Below, one piece after another: positions 12,165-24,631 of a stretch of 64,000 bases of DNA (position 1 is its first letter; every line of letters begins with the position of its first letter). Below the pieces are notes generated by a model. The model made no database searches. It had not been told where the DNA came from and saw only the letters and a list, made by a program, of their open reading frames with translations. The stretch covers positions 19,903,667 through 19,967,666 of the forward strand of contig NC_054884.1 in NCBI RefSeq assembly GCF_018320785.1, given 5' to 3'. Origin of the DNA: Cheilinus undulatus. Taxonomy: Eukaryota; Chordata; Actinopteri; Labriformes; Labridae. A program made the position numbers and the translations under genes.

Positions 12165-15036
12165 CTGGAAGAGATGGACAGGAAGAAGCGAGAAACAAGC
12201 TTAGCCCACACTCTTTGAAAAATTCTTCAAATACCAATTGTACTGCAGAGGGAAGCTACATCCTTGGACCCCTGGATTACGAGAGAATATTTTACTCTTT
12301 GACCCGTTCTGACAAGATTAATCCCACAGAGACAAGCCTCTTAATAAAAATTTAGCATGGGAAGTAGAGAAAGGCAAAATTTACACCTAGAGACTGCATG
12401 TAAATGTTACTTACGTACTTACTTTTACAGGCTATTTGGGGAAAAAGACCCTTTCAAAAAAGTAAGAGAATACTTGGCTAACTAACACATCACACTGGGT
12501 TAAAAGGTAAAACAGAGGTAAGCTCCTTAGCACAGAGACAACATGTAACCTACTTGTTGGCAGGTATCACAACGATATGGCTTCTCGCCACTGTGTGTCC
12601 TTTTGTGCCTCTCCATATGGTACTTCTGTATAAAACGCATGTTACACTGGTCACAGCTGAAAGGTTTCTCTCCTGTGAAGGACAGATGAAAGCATGTTTG
12701 AGCTTACGTTGCAACAGAAATGTTTACTTAAATGATACTGCTATTGGGAAGAGATTCAGTCTAACTGAATTTGGTAAAATCAGATACTCACCACTGTGGA
12801 TCTTCTCGTGCCGCTGCAGCAGGTACTTCTGGATGAAGCTCATGTTACACTGACTGCACCGGAAAGGCCTCTCACCTGTGCGATCATGAGTACAACCATC
12901 CGTGCATCACATTACTTAATGTCAGGTTTTTAGCATTATCAATGTTACCTCTAGGGCTGTTCAAATACCAGATTTTTAAACTTAGACACAACTAAATAAA
13001 AAATCCAATTATATTTATACCTGTTTTGATGCTACAGCAGCAAAATAAAAGACTCAGCCACCATTAAATTGCTTAAATATGTTGTTTTGATATTTGCACA
13101 AAACCACTGGCGTTGTATCTGAAAATTTAGAAAGTGTTCTCTTTTTTGCACAACTGTAATATTTTTTAAAAATCTTTAGTACTTTTTTGTAGTCACAGTT
13201 ATTTGGGTTGGGGTTTTTTGCATGACTCCTAATGCAAGAAAACACTTAAGAGCAAAACAAACTTACATAACTGGCAGAGAAACGCAATTAATTCACACTA
13301 GATAAAGGAACTATGAAAGACATTCATTACTATAAGAAGCATAGGGCTACTTTGTAAGTTTTTTTTGTATAACTACAATTTACCAATCCTTCGTCTGGTA
13401 AACAGGACCAAACAAAAGAAAATTATTTGAAATAGGTTGTAAAGAGAAAAAGCCATATTTTTTAATCTATAAATGATTTATGACCCCTAATTCAAAGAGT
13501 CAAGTGAGAAATTCCCAGCAGTCACTGACTAAGCTGCCCAGAAATATGTGAGTAATCATTGAGTCATGAAAGGCTCTGGTGACTGTCTGCCTTAGACATA
13601 TGGCCCTAGGCTCTCTGAAGATACGGTATTTACATCAAGGATGAAAGCCTGGTCTTTATTTTGTTCTGAAAAGCTCATTTAATTTAATTTTACAAAAACA
13701 TTTTTTGTTTCCTGTGTTAAAATATGTATATCTGATCAGCATGAACCTTCACAGGCATACCAGTATTTTTACTTTTCAGCTACATGCACAACAATTTGAG
13801 CTGTCTTAAGCAGCAAAGAGAGCAGATGAAGCATTTTATATGTTCTTATTTTCATTAAGTCATTTTCTCCATACAAAATTAAACTATTCTTCAGTGAGAT
13901 CTATTGGCAGGTGGTAGTTTTAACTTCTTAAATTCTAGTATCATGGGAAAATAAGTTCAAGGAAAAAGTAAAGCACTGTAGAGCAGCGAAAGTCTCTCAC
14001 CTGTGTGAATGAGCACATGTCTGCGCAAGTGGTAGGAGCTGCGGAAGGCAGCGTTACAGTGCTCACAGATATGTGGTTTTGAGTTGGGGGAAAGGCAGGC
14101 TCCATCTGCATCCAACATCATAGCCTACACAGATGACACACAAGTACAGGTCAGTTGACTTTACCCAAACGAAATTAGCACAACTCACTATTTCAAGTAT
14201 CCAACAAGACCAACATTTCTTTGCACATCTTTCAGCAACAAAATCTTTATAATGAGGTAGAACAGCATCAAAGTTAAAAACCTTTGCAGCATCATTGCGT
14301 TTCCTTCGTGCTTTGCCTCCCTGCCCATCTCCGTTGCTCCTCCGCCCTCTTCTACCTGATGACTCTTTTGGCTCTTTACCAGGTCTTCCAGGCATCTGGG
14401 GACAAGACACATGCAAAGCATATAGCAGTCTATAAACGGCAAACAGGGGCATTAGTGAGTAGCGCAGAAGGAAACAGTAGAATAGCAAAAGCCTGTACAA
14501 TAAAGTTCCTGCTAGAACAGTAGAATTCAGTCAAGATTTTATATCACTTGAATCAAGATTTTAAAATCACAGCTTCATCTAACCTGTTCCCCAAGGTTGC
14601 GAACGTTGCTGAGGCTGAGGTCATGGAGAAGCATGTTCTGGTGATTTTGGTGGTGGTTGCCGAAAGACATGTCCTGCATGTCTGTACCACTCTTCCCCGC
14701 GCCCCCTCCAACACAATTCACTCCTACCCCTCCGCCCCCGCCATAGAGGGGCATGCGGTAATCCAGTTCGCTTAACCTCTCCTGCTTAATGCCCATGCTG
14801 TGGAGGAAGCCCCCTGTGTTTGCAGCTGTGGCGCCCTGGTTTTCAGGTGGCGAGTCCCGTTCTTTCTTCAGGATCATCTCCTGGGGAAGATCGCCCATAA
14901 CTGACTGGGAGGCGAGCCTCGTGAAGCTGGTGACAGGGGGAAGGTGGCTGAACATAAGCATGCCTGGTGCAAAGTTTGGGTCCATGCCACCGTTGCGCAA
15001 AAACTCATTGCTTAATTTGTCCTGAACAATACTCAT
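10548..15036 (-). CDS. znf281: Zinc finger protein 281, spliced
   Basis: A GC-box-binding C2H2 transcription factor (ZNF281/ZBP-99, sister to ZNF148) acting in the nucleus. Coding exons in transcript order: 15036-14584, 14395-14282, 14124-14001, 12875-12792, 12672-12554 and 12164-10548. All have GT-AG borders with consistent phase and give about 836 residues (human ZNF281 is about 895). The N-terminus has the family motif [15 protein letters not shown] and a SUMO-type IKQE. Four fingers follow at roughly 200-305: [39 protein letters not shown], and CDTC with an H-x3-C ending (LKHKRTC). Finger links are TGERP and SGEKP. The C-terminus has the family blocks [30 protein letters not shown] and [16 protein letters not shown] and ends KTPTSQSFR. 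The start is chosen by match to the family N-terminus; a 5'UTR acceptor lies at 15109-15110. Two fish copies (a/b) exist; which one this is cannot be told. Confidence 0.95.
12554..14124 (-). CDS. znf281: znf281 zinc-finger exons (fingers 1 to 4)
   Basis: Three short exons carry the DNA-binding region: 14124-14001 (finger 1, up to HVLIHT), 12875-12792 (finger 2) and 12672-12554 (finger 3 and the start of finger 4). Introns interrupt each inter-finger linker in the same phase (after the first base of the linker Gly codon), so each finger is a phase-matched module. The 1.1-kb intron between fingers 1 and 2 (14000-12876) is AT-rich and holds no gene. Confidence 0.92.
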
Positions 15037-17300
15037 GGCGGTTGTTTCTCTTTTTGCAGGGATGAAGGAGGGTAGTAGAGTTAAAGAGGAATGCAGGAAA
15101 AGTATATCCTGAAATGGAGAAAGTGAAAAAGATTAGTATTTCAGATCACTGGGTGGAGAATCAAAGAAGACACATTTTATTTTGGGTCTCTCTTATAACA
15201 TCTGATCCCTTTCAGGTCACTGGGAGGTTTAGTGGCTGGCACAGAGACTTCCAGGTGTTTCAACTACTATGCTCTCTGAATTTTACCTAGTTGTCCATTA
15301 ACTACTTAATTGGATTTATTAGGCTTTACCTTAAGTAACACTGAGCAAAGCATGGCAAGACTACAATGAGCACTTTGGAAAATATAGAAAGCAGATAATC
15401 ACAATAAACCAATAAAATGCATTTATACACATATGTATATAGATTTCTGAATATAATAAAGTAGTCTGTTGCCATTGGAGTGCAGATAAGAGTATGATAT
15501 GAATAGTGCAGAAAATGAACAGAAAATCAAATGAAAAGTTAAGTTGCCATGTTCAAATAAAAATACCCATTCAATTAAAAATACAAGATTTTACAGCAAG
15601 CATTTGTTACAGAATAAAAGTCACTAACAATTGAAGCTGATTTAATTTAGTTAAAGAATGTATAAATTTCACTTAAACAGAACAGCTGTTGAAAAGCTAA
15701 ATTCAAACACAATGCAGATTAATGCAAAATGCAAAACTGTAAAATGAAAATATCAGTACCAAAAGACTTCCTTAAATTCTTCTCATTGTTATAAGTAACA
15801 AAAAAACATCCGTATAACATACATGATCCACGGATTGCATTATTCTACCTGCGACATTTGGCACATGTGGCTTAGCATGCACCCAAAATAAAATCTCTGT
15901 AATGCTTCGTGCATTAGGTCTTAGATAGCTACCCCAGCTGTTTTCACACTTGGGTGCATGTTGGCTACAACACCAAACCATCTTTTACTAATAAGCCAAT
16001 ATGAACGCTGAAGCTAGAGGCATTGGTTGTTATATCGGCGAATTAATCGGTTCACTACACTTGCCTAAAACAAACGATATCTAGGTCAAATGCAGGCAGA
16101 CATTACAGTCATTTTACGCAGACTCTGGCGGATGACTAAAGCTTACGTGTTAAAAACAAGGACGAAAGAGCGACTGAAGTGTGAATTTATTGTTTAGTCT
16201 AGCCCAGTCGACCATTTGGCTACGCAACACTGAATTCAACAGTGAGCGGATGAGCTTTTGTGATGCATAATAGTTAGCCAGCTAGTTAGCATAGTTAGCA
16301 AGCCGGTTAGCCACAATGAGACACAATCAACGCACCTTTACGTCCTCAATCAAAACAATCGGCTCAGGCGTCCCACAAACCATTGCCCGACGTTCAAATA
16401 AAGCTAAAAAATGCCCAAGGTTTAAGTTTTATGAAATAAACTGCTTATGTAGGTAGTATATCTCATTTCTAACCAGTTTTTGATGAAAGTAACGTAACGT
16501 TTAGCATGTTACCTAACGTTTGTGCTATCAAGCTAGCAACGCGAACGGTGATGATTTGATGGCATTAACGCAAATATTGAGCATTAAACGAGCAAAACTA
16601 TGGAGGTGGTTATCATAAATTCTATATATGTTTGGAAATTGGAGAAAAAGATAAGAAGTGAAGAACTGTGATATCTAATTGCGCCTTTTCTGTAAAGGCA
16701 TTGGCACATATTGCTCATTTCCAATTCCCAAGCTTTGATGACGCTCGTGAAATCAAATCTGTCTGGCTCCGACAAGCGCTGGCGCTCTATTTATTGTTAG
16801 CTAACTTTAGCTGTAATTACTACCGGATGATGCTTACCAATTTAGCCACCAAAACATTCCTGGTTGGAAGCGGCACATGTGGACTTCAGATCCGATTACC
16901 GAGCTAAATAAAAACGTACGCTTTGAGGCAGCTGTGTTTATAACAATCAAGCTGCCATGAGCTAGCTAGTTAGCTGCTAGCTGCCCCGACTGAAAACCCG
17001 CATTACGGCCCATGCAACAGAAACAATGATGCTGGGTCTCAATGCATCTCCGTTTGCGCCGAGCCAGACAATTCCGTCGCTTAAATCTCGACAAAGCCAA
17101 AGCATTTTAAAGGAACAAAAGCCAATCTAGTCTCCCACTCACCTACACATGACCGCAGATGGTTTCAAACGTGCCTATATTTTGTCCGTATTCGCCGCTT
17201 CGGGGTTTTATTGCCAAAACATTGTTCTCCGGCGGTGGCTGCTTTCTTCCATCTTGTCTTGGCGCGGGGAATTATGGGTGTAGCGGACGGGTCGTGAGAG
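15037..17300 (-). promoter_or_regulatory. znf281: znf281 5'UTR exons and CpG-rich promoter
   Basis: Minus-strand 5'UTR exon 15108-15037 follows a ttttcag-type acceptor (15111-15109). A strong donor, GTGAGT, sits just after 17143, making 17143 to about 17290 the probable non-coding first exon. The surrounding 17.0-17.35 kb has more CpG than its neighbourhood, as expected for a housekeeping-type start. The exact transcription start is not visible. The intron between (15109-17142) contains no coding sequence. Confidence 0.55.
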
Positions 17301-17399
17301 GAGACAGGCGAAGGCTGGTGAGGTTTGAGAGAAGCTCACTGGACAACACAGGCAGCCCTGAGCTCTATAGTAATGTAAACAAGGAGGACACATTAACAT

Positions 17400-18146
17400 G
17401 AATACTCTCTGCAATAAAGAGAAACATGGCGTGGTGCAAGTCTTTGTGGTTACTTGTAAATTAGGACACAGTGAGACAAACATTTCAAATTCTTCCTCAC
17501 CTACAAAGGATTTACCAGTGTTCATACATACCAGTTAACTTTGGCCTAAGTCTTAAGCTACTTTTGGAGTAAATGTTTTTTTTTTCTTTTTGATGTAATT
17601 TTCATTCAGCTTTTCTTGTATTTTGAAATATTAGATAGTATGGCGTGCGATAAGACCCAGAGAAACAGTGTCTGTTTAGAAGAACTTAGATTCTTATGGA
17701 TGTAATTAGTTGGATTTTTGCACCAGTTTGCCACCGCCAAACAATGTCGTTGTCACTAGGGATGAGCCGATATCACATTTTCCCAGGCCAAATAGAGGTA
17801 GAAGTACTTGCATTTGAGACTCACAGATACAGAGTACCAATGTGAGTACATAATAATTCCATAACTGCTCTTGAATTTATTTTGAAAGTTTATTTCATTT
17901 TCATCAGATGTTCCTCATCACTCCTCTTGACAATGTCTTAGTGCATAGTTTTCATTCCCCTCTATTTCTGTCATCCTCATATGCAAAACATCAACAAACT
18001 GCAGGCATGGCTCCAAATTGGACTACATATTTACATAGAGAGAGGTTAACATCATGCTTGAAATTAATAATCAGTACATTATCTGCATTGTTTTCAGTAT
18101 AAGTGCTTACAGGCTGGGTATTGGCACTTGAATTGAAAAATGTCAT
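17400..18146. other. Intergenic DNA with a hAT-like terminus
   Basis: No gene seen. A sequence starting tagggatgagccgatatc at about 17758 matches the kind of terminus seen in fish hAT-type MITEs, but I could not find its partner end, so only a relic is suggested. Confidence 0.35.
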
Positions 18147-18830
18147 GTAAAATAAGTAAATGCACAAATATTCACCCTGTTCAAGTCAGTATTTAGTAGA
18201 TGCACCTTTGGCTGCAATCACAACACTGAGTCTGTGAGGACAGGTCTCAATCAGGCTTGCACATCTGGACACTGCAATTTTACTCCATTCTTCTTTGCAA
18301 AACTGCTCAAGCTCTATTAGACTGCTTGCCGATCAGGTGTGAATGGGCCTTTTCAAGTCCAGCCACAAATTCTCTTTGAACCATTTCTGTGTAACTTTCG
18401 CTGAATTCTTCTGGTCACAGTCTTGCTGCAAAATAAATTTTCTCCCAAGCCGGAATTTTTCTTGCAAACTTAATAAGATTTTCCGCTGCATTCATTTTAC
18501 CTTTACAAGCTTTCTGGGGTCAGCTGCCAAGAAACATCCCAATAATGTGATGCTGCCACCACCGTGCCTTGCAGAGGGGATGGTGTGTTGATGATGGATT
18601 TCACTGAACTCTGGGGTATGTTCAGTGCCTTGGACATTATTTTGGTATCCACCCCCTGACTTATACTTTTCAATAATCTCTTCTCTGAGTTGCTTGGAGT
18701 GTTCTTTTGTCTTCATGGTGTAATGGTAGCCAGTAATACAGATTAACCAGTGACTGGACCCTTCAGACACAGGTTTCTTTATATTTCAATCACTTAAGAA
18801 ACATTCACTGTATTCAGGTGATCCTGAATC
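18147..18830 (-). mobile_element. Tc1-like transposon relic (copy A)
   Basis: Minus-strand translation around 18720-18600 reads MKTKEHSKQLREEIIEKYKS, the N-terminal helix-turn-helix region of the Tc1 transposase family common in fish. The plus strand shows the linked landmarks: 'gatgcacctttggctgcaatcacaacactgagtctgtgagg', and a sequence starting tctggacactgcaattttac. The frame is broken soon after, and the middle and catalytic region are deleted. Related to copies at 41.0, 48.6 and 60.5 kb. Confidence 0.8.
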
Positions 18831-20359
18831 CACCTTGTTCTTTTTGGGTGGATACTTGGAGTCATTCGGTTGCACAGAATATTTTACTAACATTTTAAAA
18901 ACAATCATGGAGTTAAGCATTGATGGGATACAATTTGCAGCAATATTGCATTGCAGAAAAAAGGCTTCAGGGGTGCATGAGTATAAAAATATTAGTACCG
19001 AAACATGTATCCACACTTTCATTACCATGCATACATTTTCTGGAAATAGGTAATAAGTACTGACATAAGTAGCTATAAGCATATTATTAGAAACAAATCA
19101 ATAATGAAATTAACTGTATATTTATGAACTGATGAATTGTATGGATGCCAACATTATAATGTCTGCAGTAACTGATATGTTGTGAAGGTGATGCTTGAAA
19201 AGATGAAATGTTATCACATTATAGTGCATAAGTTTAAGAGTTTATCTGCATGTGGAATTAAAGATCTTTGTGCTAACGTTGGAATCGTGGGCGTGCTACC
19301 ACTGTGTATATTCTTTGTAAGTGATGATTGAGGGCATGATGTTTGCCCTTAGGCACCCTTAAAAAGTCATACAACCATGAAATATTCATGTATACTTCCA
19401 TGTTAAGGGAAGTCTGCAACTCTGTTTTATGATCGGCTCAGACTTCATTTCGTAAGTATAAAGTCTGTGTTCTTCACTTTGCTGCTGTTGTTTGATGGTG
19501 ATGTGTTCAGTAAATTTCCTGGTTGCACATTATTGCCAGGGGTAAACTTCTTATGTGTCTGCCTATCCTTCAGAGCTTTTCTCTCTCCACTGAGGCACTT
19601 TTGTTTGATATTTGACTTCAATAACACATGAAAAGTCGAGACAGTGTTTTTCTGTCTAAACTTTTAATGATGAAACTAGTGCAGCACAGAAAAGTTTATC
19701 TTCTGTGAAGAGTCAAGTCAAAACACTCTTAGAGAAAAACATACCATCATAACAGGACAAACCTGGGTTCAATGTCGAATGAATCACCAAAAGTCACAAA
19801 GTCAAGCCACATGAGTCATATTTATGCAAAAAAAGTGAATAAGGTGTTATTCAATAAGTTAGATCACAAAATAAATGTATAAAAGAGTTCAATGTGACTG
19901 CAGTGTATTACATTAATGCTGACTCATCAGATGACTCTCTTGTTGTCTGAATTACCTCAGCAATGTAAGTAGGCTGACTCGCCCTGAATGGCATCTGTTT
20001 GGTGAATCATAGCATATTTCTGATACAAATAAAAGCCACTTCAATCTGTGGCAGTGTGAAGGTCATACCAATGCACAACTCAGTAGATATTTTCATTTGT
20101 GTGTGTTATGGGTTTATGTAACCTCCTGTGTTTTTTAAAGATCCTACGTTTTTAACCAGGCTGTTCACATGTTTATTAATGTCATAGTAACCAGCATTTT
20201 ATTGTGGGGTGATTATGTGACTTCCAGGGCCTCTGAAAAGGGCCTGGCTGTAGGCCGCAGATCTCAGGCGCGGCCCCCTCAAACAGACTACTACTGTGGG
20301 ATGTCAGAACAGGTTTCTGTGTATAACCATCAATTAAAAATAGTATATCAAACAGTGGC

Positions 20360-20620
20360 TCACTTTAGCTTCATAAGCATAAGCTAAAGCTAACTTAGCT
20401 ATGCTAGCTATGTAGTTACGCCAATGTAGCTATGTAAGCTTTAGCAATGTGAGCTTTGGCAAACATAGCTAAAGCTATCATAACTAATGTAGCTATATTT
20501 GCTAATGTAGCTACCTTAGCTTCAGCTTATTAGCAATGTAAGATGTGACCTATGTAGCTAATTTAGCTTTGTCAGCATTAGCTTTAGCTACGTTAGTGTG
20601 TTTTTTTTATGGATGACAAG
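20360..20620. repeat. AGCTA-rich degenerate tandem repeat, copy 1
   Basis: A run of interleaved words: agctaaagct, tagctatgtag, gctaatgtagcta, gctttagcaatgtgagcttt. AGCT is self-complementary, so the whole block can fold on itself many ways. Flanking sequence (ctggctgtaggccgcagatctcag at about 20242, and the region starting ggatgacaag) is shared with blocks near 29.6 and 51.8 kb, so the array is the core of a dispersed element rather than an isolated microsatellite. Confidence 0.7.
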
Positions 20621-20859
20621 CTTACTCTTTGTTTACTTGGCTTTGTTAAATGTTTTATCATTAAGTTTGCCGGTCCAAACTTTACACTTTTGTAATCCAT
20701 ACCTTACCCATAACTGGAAGATTTAATCTTGAACATTTAAGCATGTATTTCTGTTACTGTCTGTTACTGTTACTGCAAGAGGGGGCGTGGTCTGCAGCCA
20801 GACTGTTTTTGGATGCCTTTGCAGCTTAACCTGGCACGCCAGATGGGTTTGTTTCACAC

Positions 20860-21400
20860 ATCCATCTGGTTAACCTTCCATAGACAGCGTTTGGGAGAGG
20901 GCAAAGCCTTTGAAAAAAACTCAGAGGGTGATTGGATGAACATTCTGTCTGTCACAACTTTAGGGGTCAATCAGAGCAACAAAACACGTGACATGGCCGT
21001 TACAGGGGTTTGCCACCGAGAAGTAAACTCCAAAGAGAGCTGCATAACGTGAACCATGGTGACTGTAGACATGTCAGTACATGACTTTTGTCATTTTTGA
21101 ATAGAAAACAACTCAATGCTGTTCTCTTTTCTTCTTTTAATGAAGAAATGTCATCAAGTTCTGATAAAACTGATGCTTTAGCAGCATCCACGCTAATCTC
21201 TTTTCTCCATAATTGCATCTGCCTCTTGTTGCTGCTTGCTTACTTCACGACTCTGCCGCACCCAAAAGTACTGCCCCTCAACGCTGATTGGTCCTGCCAC
21301 TTTCTATCCAGGCCCAAACAGTTCAGACGGGAGCTCTGCAAGATGGATTTGCCAGTAAGAAATACGGAAACAGGCGTATCCATCTGCTATGCAAGGTTAT
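20860..21400 (-). repeat. Dispersed repeat with RecQ-like N-terminal reading frame, copy 1
   Basis: About 500 bp that recurs at 50.15-50.69 kb in the same orientation. The minus strand at 21218-21000 encodes ISVDAAKASVLSELDDIS and then SSLKEEKRTALSCFLFK. The second part resembles the 'LKxEQ' segment just before the Walker A box of RecQ-like helicases (recognition by eye). The family start codon (atggcggaag in copy 2) is present as atggagaaaag but carries a one-base insertion, so it is out of frame. No helicase motifs follow. Non-functional fragment. Confidence 0.55.
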
Positions 21401-21939
21401 CTGCAGCTAGCCTTGAGTCAACACCCGAGGAACTTCTTTTTGCTGTTTCACTGTTTATTCTGTGTTTGCTCCATTTTTCAACTATGAAGGTACCACTTAA
21501 GTACATCTAAATAGTCTGCTTGGGTCTATATCCATTATCTAACAGTTGGTCTACTGGTAAATACTCTGGAGAAATATTTTGCTGAAAGCTGCACACTTCT
21601 TGAAGAGCACAAACATGTTTCTATATTCCAAATGTGTGGAAAGCACACTTAATTGTTCATCAGTCAGACAACTCATGTTCATAAATGTTTTAAACATTTA
21701 TTGCAGGAGAAGACCAAAGGTTTAATTTAGGCTTTGAGCTCCTTACAGATTTATTTTACATGCACAATTTGAGGATGGACCAGGGAAAATCTTAAACCCC
21801 CACTCAGCTGGGGTGTGTGGGATTGAAAGTGAGAGCACACTGCTGATGCTAGGCAGGGCTGGCAATGGTAGACAGGAGGACAAGACCAGGAATCTTGCAG
21901 CTTACAAAGAACGCCAATCAGGAGGACATTTGTCAGACC

Positions 21940-24110
21940 CTGGAACATATCTACATGTAGATGTTCCGACAGTGAACATAGTTGTTAAAATAATTTAAAT
22001 TACTATTTGTAGACACTGAAACAAATTTTTAAGAACTTTAAAAAATTGTCTACATACAAATGTCCGAACAATGTCTATGAGTAGACGTCTAAACATTAAC
22101 TATACTGTCTATATGCACATGTCTAAAAAATGTCTACATTCAAATATCAAACTAATGTCAAGGCATCCATACAATGTCTACATACTGATGTCTAATGAAT
22201 AAATATGAAGACATCTGAGCACTGTCTCTATGTAGATGTCTAAAAAATGTCCACATATAGATGCCTTAAGATATCTACATGTAGATGTCCTAACAATGTC
22301 GATATGTAGACGATGAAGTAATGTCTACATATTGATGTTGAACCATGTCTGCTTAGATGTGGAGGCGGGCCTCCCCTGGGGGGCGCCACAGGACTTCAGG
22401 GGAGGCACTGAACCATACCAAAAAAGTTGCTGTGTATGGACAGATTTAGTCATAGACTATACCAGAGTCGACTATTAAAGTTAGGATTTTCCTGCATTGC
22501 TCCTGGTGATACTCAATAGCCCAAGTGTTTAATTAGCAAAGATGTACAAGGTAATGACAGCATAAGGCCTATGAATCCCTGAAGCCATATTGAGACAGAA
22601 GCACTAAGTCTAGTGACCAAACCAGGGGTATTTTTTGACAAGAAGTAAAAGGAATTATGGGCTCTGAGACAGCCTGTGCAAAAGCAGGTTTTTGGCACCG
22701 ACAATGATCAAAATGTGTTCCAGGCGAGGCTGAAGGTGGAGGATGATCTGCAGTTATGCAATCCTGCATCACCTGCTTAAATGCAAACTCATAGCTCCCA
22801 CAAAATAAGAGCATAATGATCAGGAAGTACTGGCAATGCATTCATTACTGAAACCAAAGAACTGATTGCCTGGTAAAAATGAATGTCAAAAAACATATGC
22901 AGACCAAAATATCAAAAATGTGAAAGTAAAAATGTCTAAATGTTGGTGGAGGCTCACTTTCCCACACTATGAAATCACCTTTGTCTAAACCATGCCTACG
23001 TGTTGATGTTGAAAGTTGGTCTATATGTAGTCATTTACACAATGTCAATAGACATCTAAACAGTGTTGACATCTAAGAAATGTCTATATGTAGATGTCTA
23101 AACAATTTCAAGATGAAGACATCCAAACTACTTCTAAACGTAGACTTTTAAACAGTGTCTATTTGTATGTGTCTAATCAATGTCTACATGTAGATGTTTG
23201 TACAATTTATACAGAGGCATCCAAATAACATCAGAATATACAGTGCTTAACAAATTTATTAGACCACCTGTCATATTTGTCTCAAAGACCATCCAGCATC
23301 ATAAGGTGCTTTAATGCAGACTCTTTCATTTTCAGTGAGCTCTCCAAGTTTTACCATTTTGAACAGGAATGAGGAATTTCAAACTGAATTCACCCAAATT
23401 TGAGCTGACTCACTGGGTCTGAGAAGTCAGAAATTAATCAAGCATAAAATTCAACCACTAAAACTCATTTTTCTGTTCAGGAATGCAAATAAATAACTAT
23501 AATTTGACATATTAATCAAGAAATATTAATGTGCTTTAGTATTTTTTCAGGTTTTTTGTAATCAGTAAATTTGAAAATTCATGGATAACAATAATAATTA
23601 TATTTTAGCATTAAAAATAACATTTCTGTTAAAGAGCTTCTACATATTGTTGTATTAACCATTGCAGAAACATAAAAAATGATTTTGGTAATTACCAATG
23701 CTGTTAATTTAGGGCAGCTGTGTCATAAACCTTACTTTGGTTAGGGTTAGGGTGGTCTAATAAATTTGTTAAGCACTGTATATACTAACAATATCTGTAG
23801 GTAGACTTCCAAATAATATCTGCACATAGACATCTTAATGTCTATGTAAAGATGTTGAAAATCGGTCTATATGTTGACATCTACACAATAGTTGCAAAAA
23901 CATGATGAGAAAATGTCAATATAAAGCTGCTGGACCAATGGATATAAATGTTGAAACAACGTCTACATGTAGACACTGGGAAGTTTACTGCAAATAGACA
24001 ATGTCTATATTCGAACATCTAATATTGGCATATAAATGTCTATAAACAATTTCTACATGTAGACATCTTAACAATGTTTACATATAGACCCATGTCTACA
24101 TCTGTAGTTT
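21940..24110. repeat. Degenerate ~25-bp minisatellite with palindromic core
   Basis: Units approximate tctacatgtagatgtctaaa plus caatg (24-26 bp), whose core ctacatgtag is a perfect palindrome. Clear copies occur at 21949, 22233, 22271, 23080, 23182, 23962 and 24051. The array is in three blocks: about 21940-22360, 22980-23240 and 23779-24110. They are separated by 600 bp of unrelated GC-richer DNA starting ggaggcgggcctcccc and by a MITE. Divergence between units is high, so the array is old. Confidence 0.8.
23241..23778. mobile_element. MITE with perfect 28-bp terminal inverted repeats
   Basis: The left end 23241-23268 (cagtgcttaacaaatttatt...) and the right end 23751-23778 (...aaatttgttaagcactg) are exact reverse complements over 28 bp. 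Both ends abut TA, the target-site duplication of the Tc1/mariner superfamily. The 538-bp interior is AT-rich without an open frame, so the element is non-autonomous. It sits inside the palindromic minisatellite. The perfect termini next to a badly decayed host array imply a recent arrival. Confidence 0.9.
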
Positions 24111-24114
24111 TTAT

Positions 24115-24400
24115 TAAGTGGCATGAAATTGTACAACATAAAGTTCAGATTTTGGAGGCAGTGGGTGGAGTTTTATCTTGCTGTTCTATTTTAACCCTTC
24201 AAGTTTCATTTGTGGCATCAGTCAACTCCATGCTGGGATGGGAGTCACGTGGGAGCAGTTCCAGAAAGGCCCACAGTGTTGGCACACCCCACATAAGAGA
24301 GGGGCGGGGCTAGAAGGAGCTCATTTCCATTTAAAGAGACACACACCAAAAGTGACAATCTGAGAAGGGCTGTGCTGGATTATACAGGGTCAAAAACTGT
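24115..24400. repeat. Relic related to the 46.2-kb piggyBac-like MITE
   Basis: The core gagaggggcggggctagaag, followed by gagctcatttccatttaaag, closely matches the interior of the MITE at 46172-46679 (gagaggggcggggtcagaca, gctcattaacatttaaag). The termini with TTAA are not recognisable here, so this is a decayed copy or a shared internal segment. Confidence 0.5.
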
Positions 24401-24631
24401 TCCATTTAGACTACAAGGAACTTTGTCAAAGATGGAGAGGAGGTATGATGCCATGTTTACTAGAGAAATGTAGTATTTCATTAATATTGTTTTTCGTCTT
24501 TTTGGCCAAAACTTGTTAGAAAACCAAATTAATGAAAACATAACTGTGATATTTCCACAGGAACTCACTTAGGAGTCTTGTTTACACCAACTGTAATACT
24601 GAAATGATTACATGTTGCTAGATTTGCTGAG

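Noticed and set aside
14063-14500. 145-codon minus-strand frame
   Set aside because: It reads through introns on both sides of the true znf281 exon 14395-14282; only that exon fits the family and splice sites.
23741-23752. ttagggttaggg, two telomere-like units
   Set aside because: Only two units, inside a MITE; too short to be an interstitial telomeric array.
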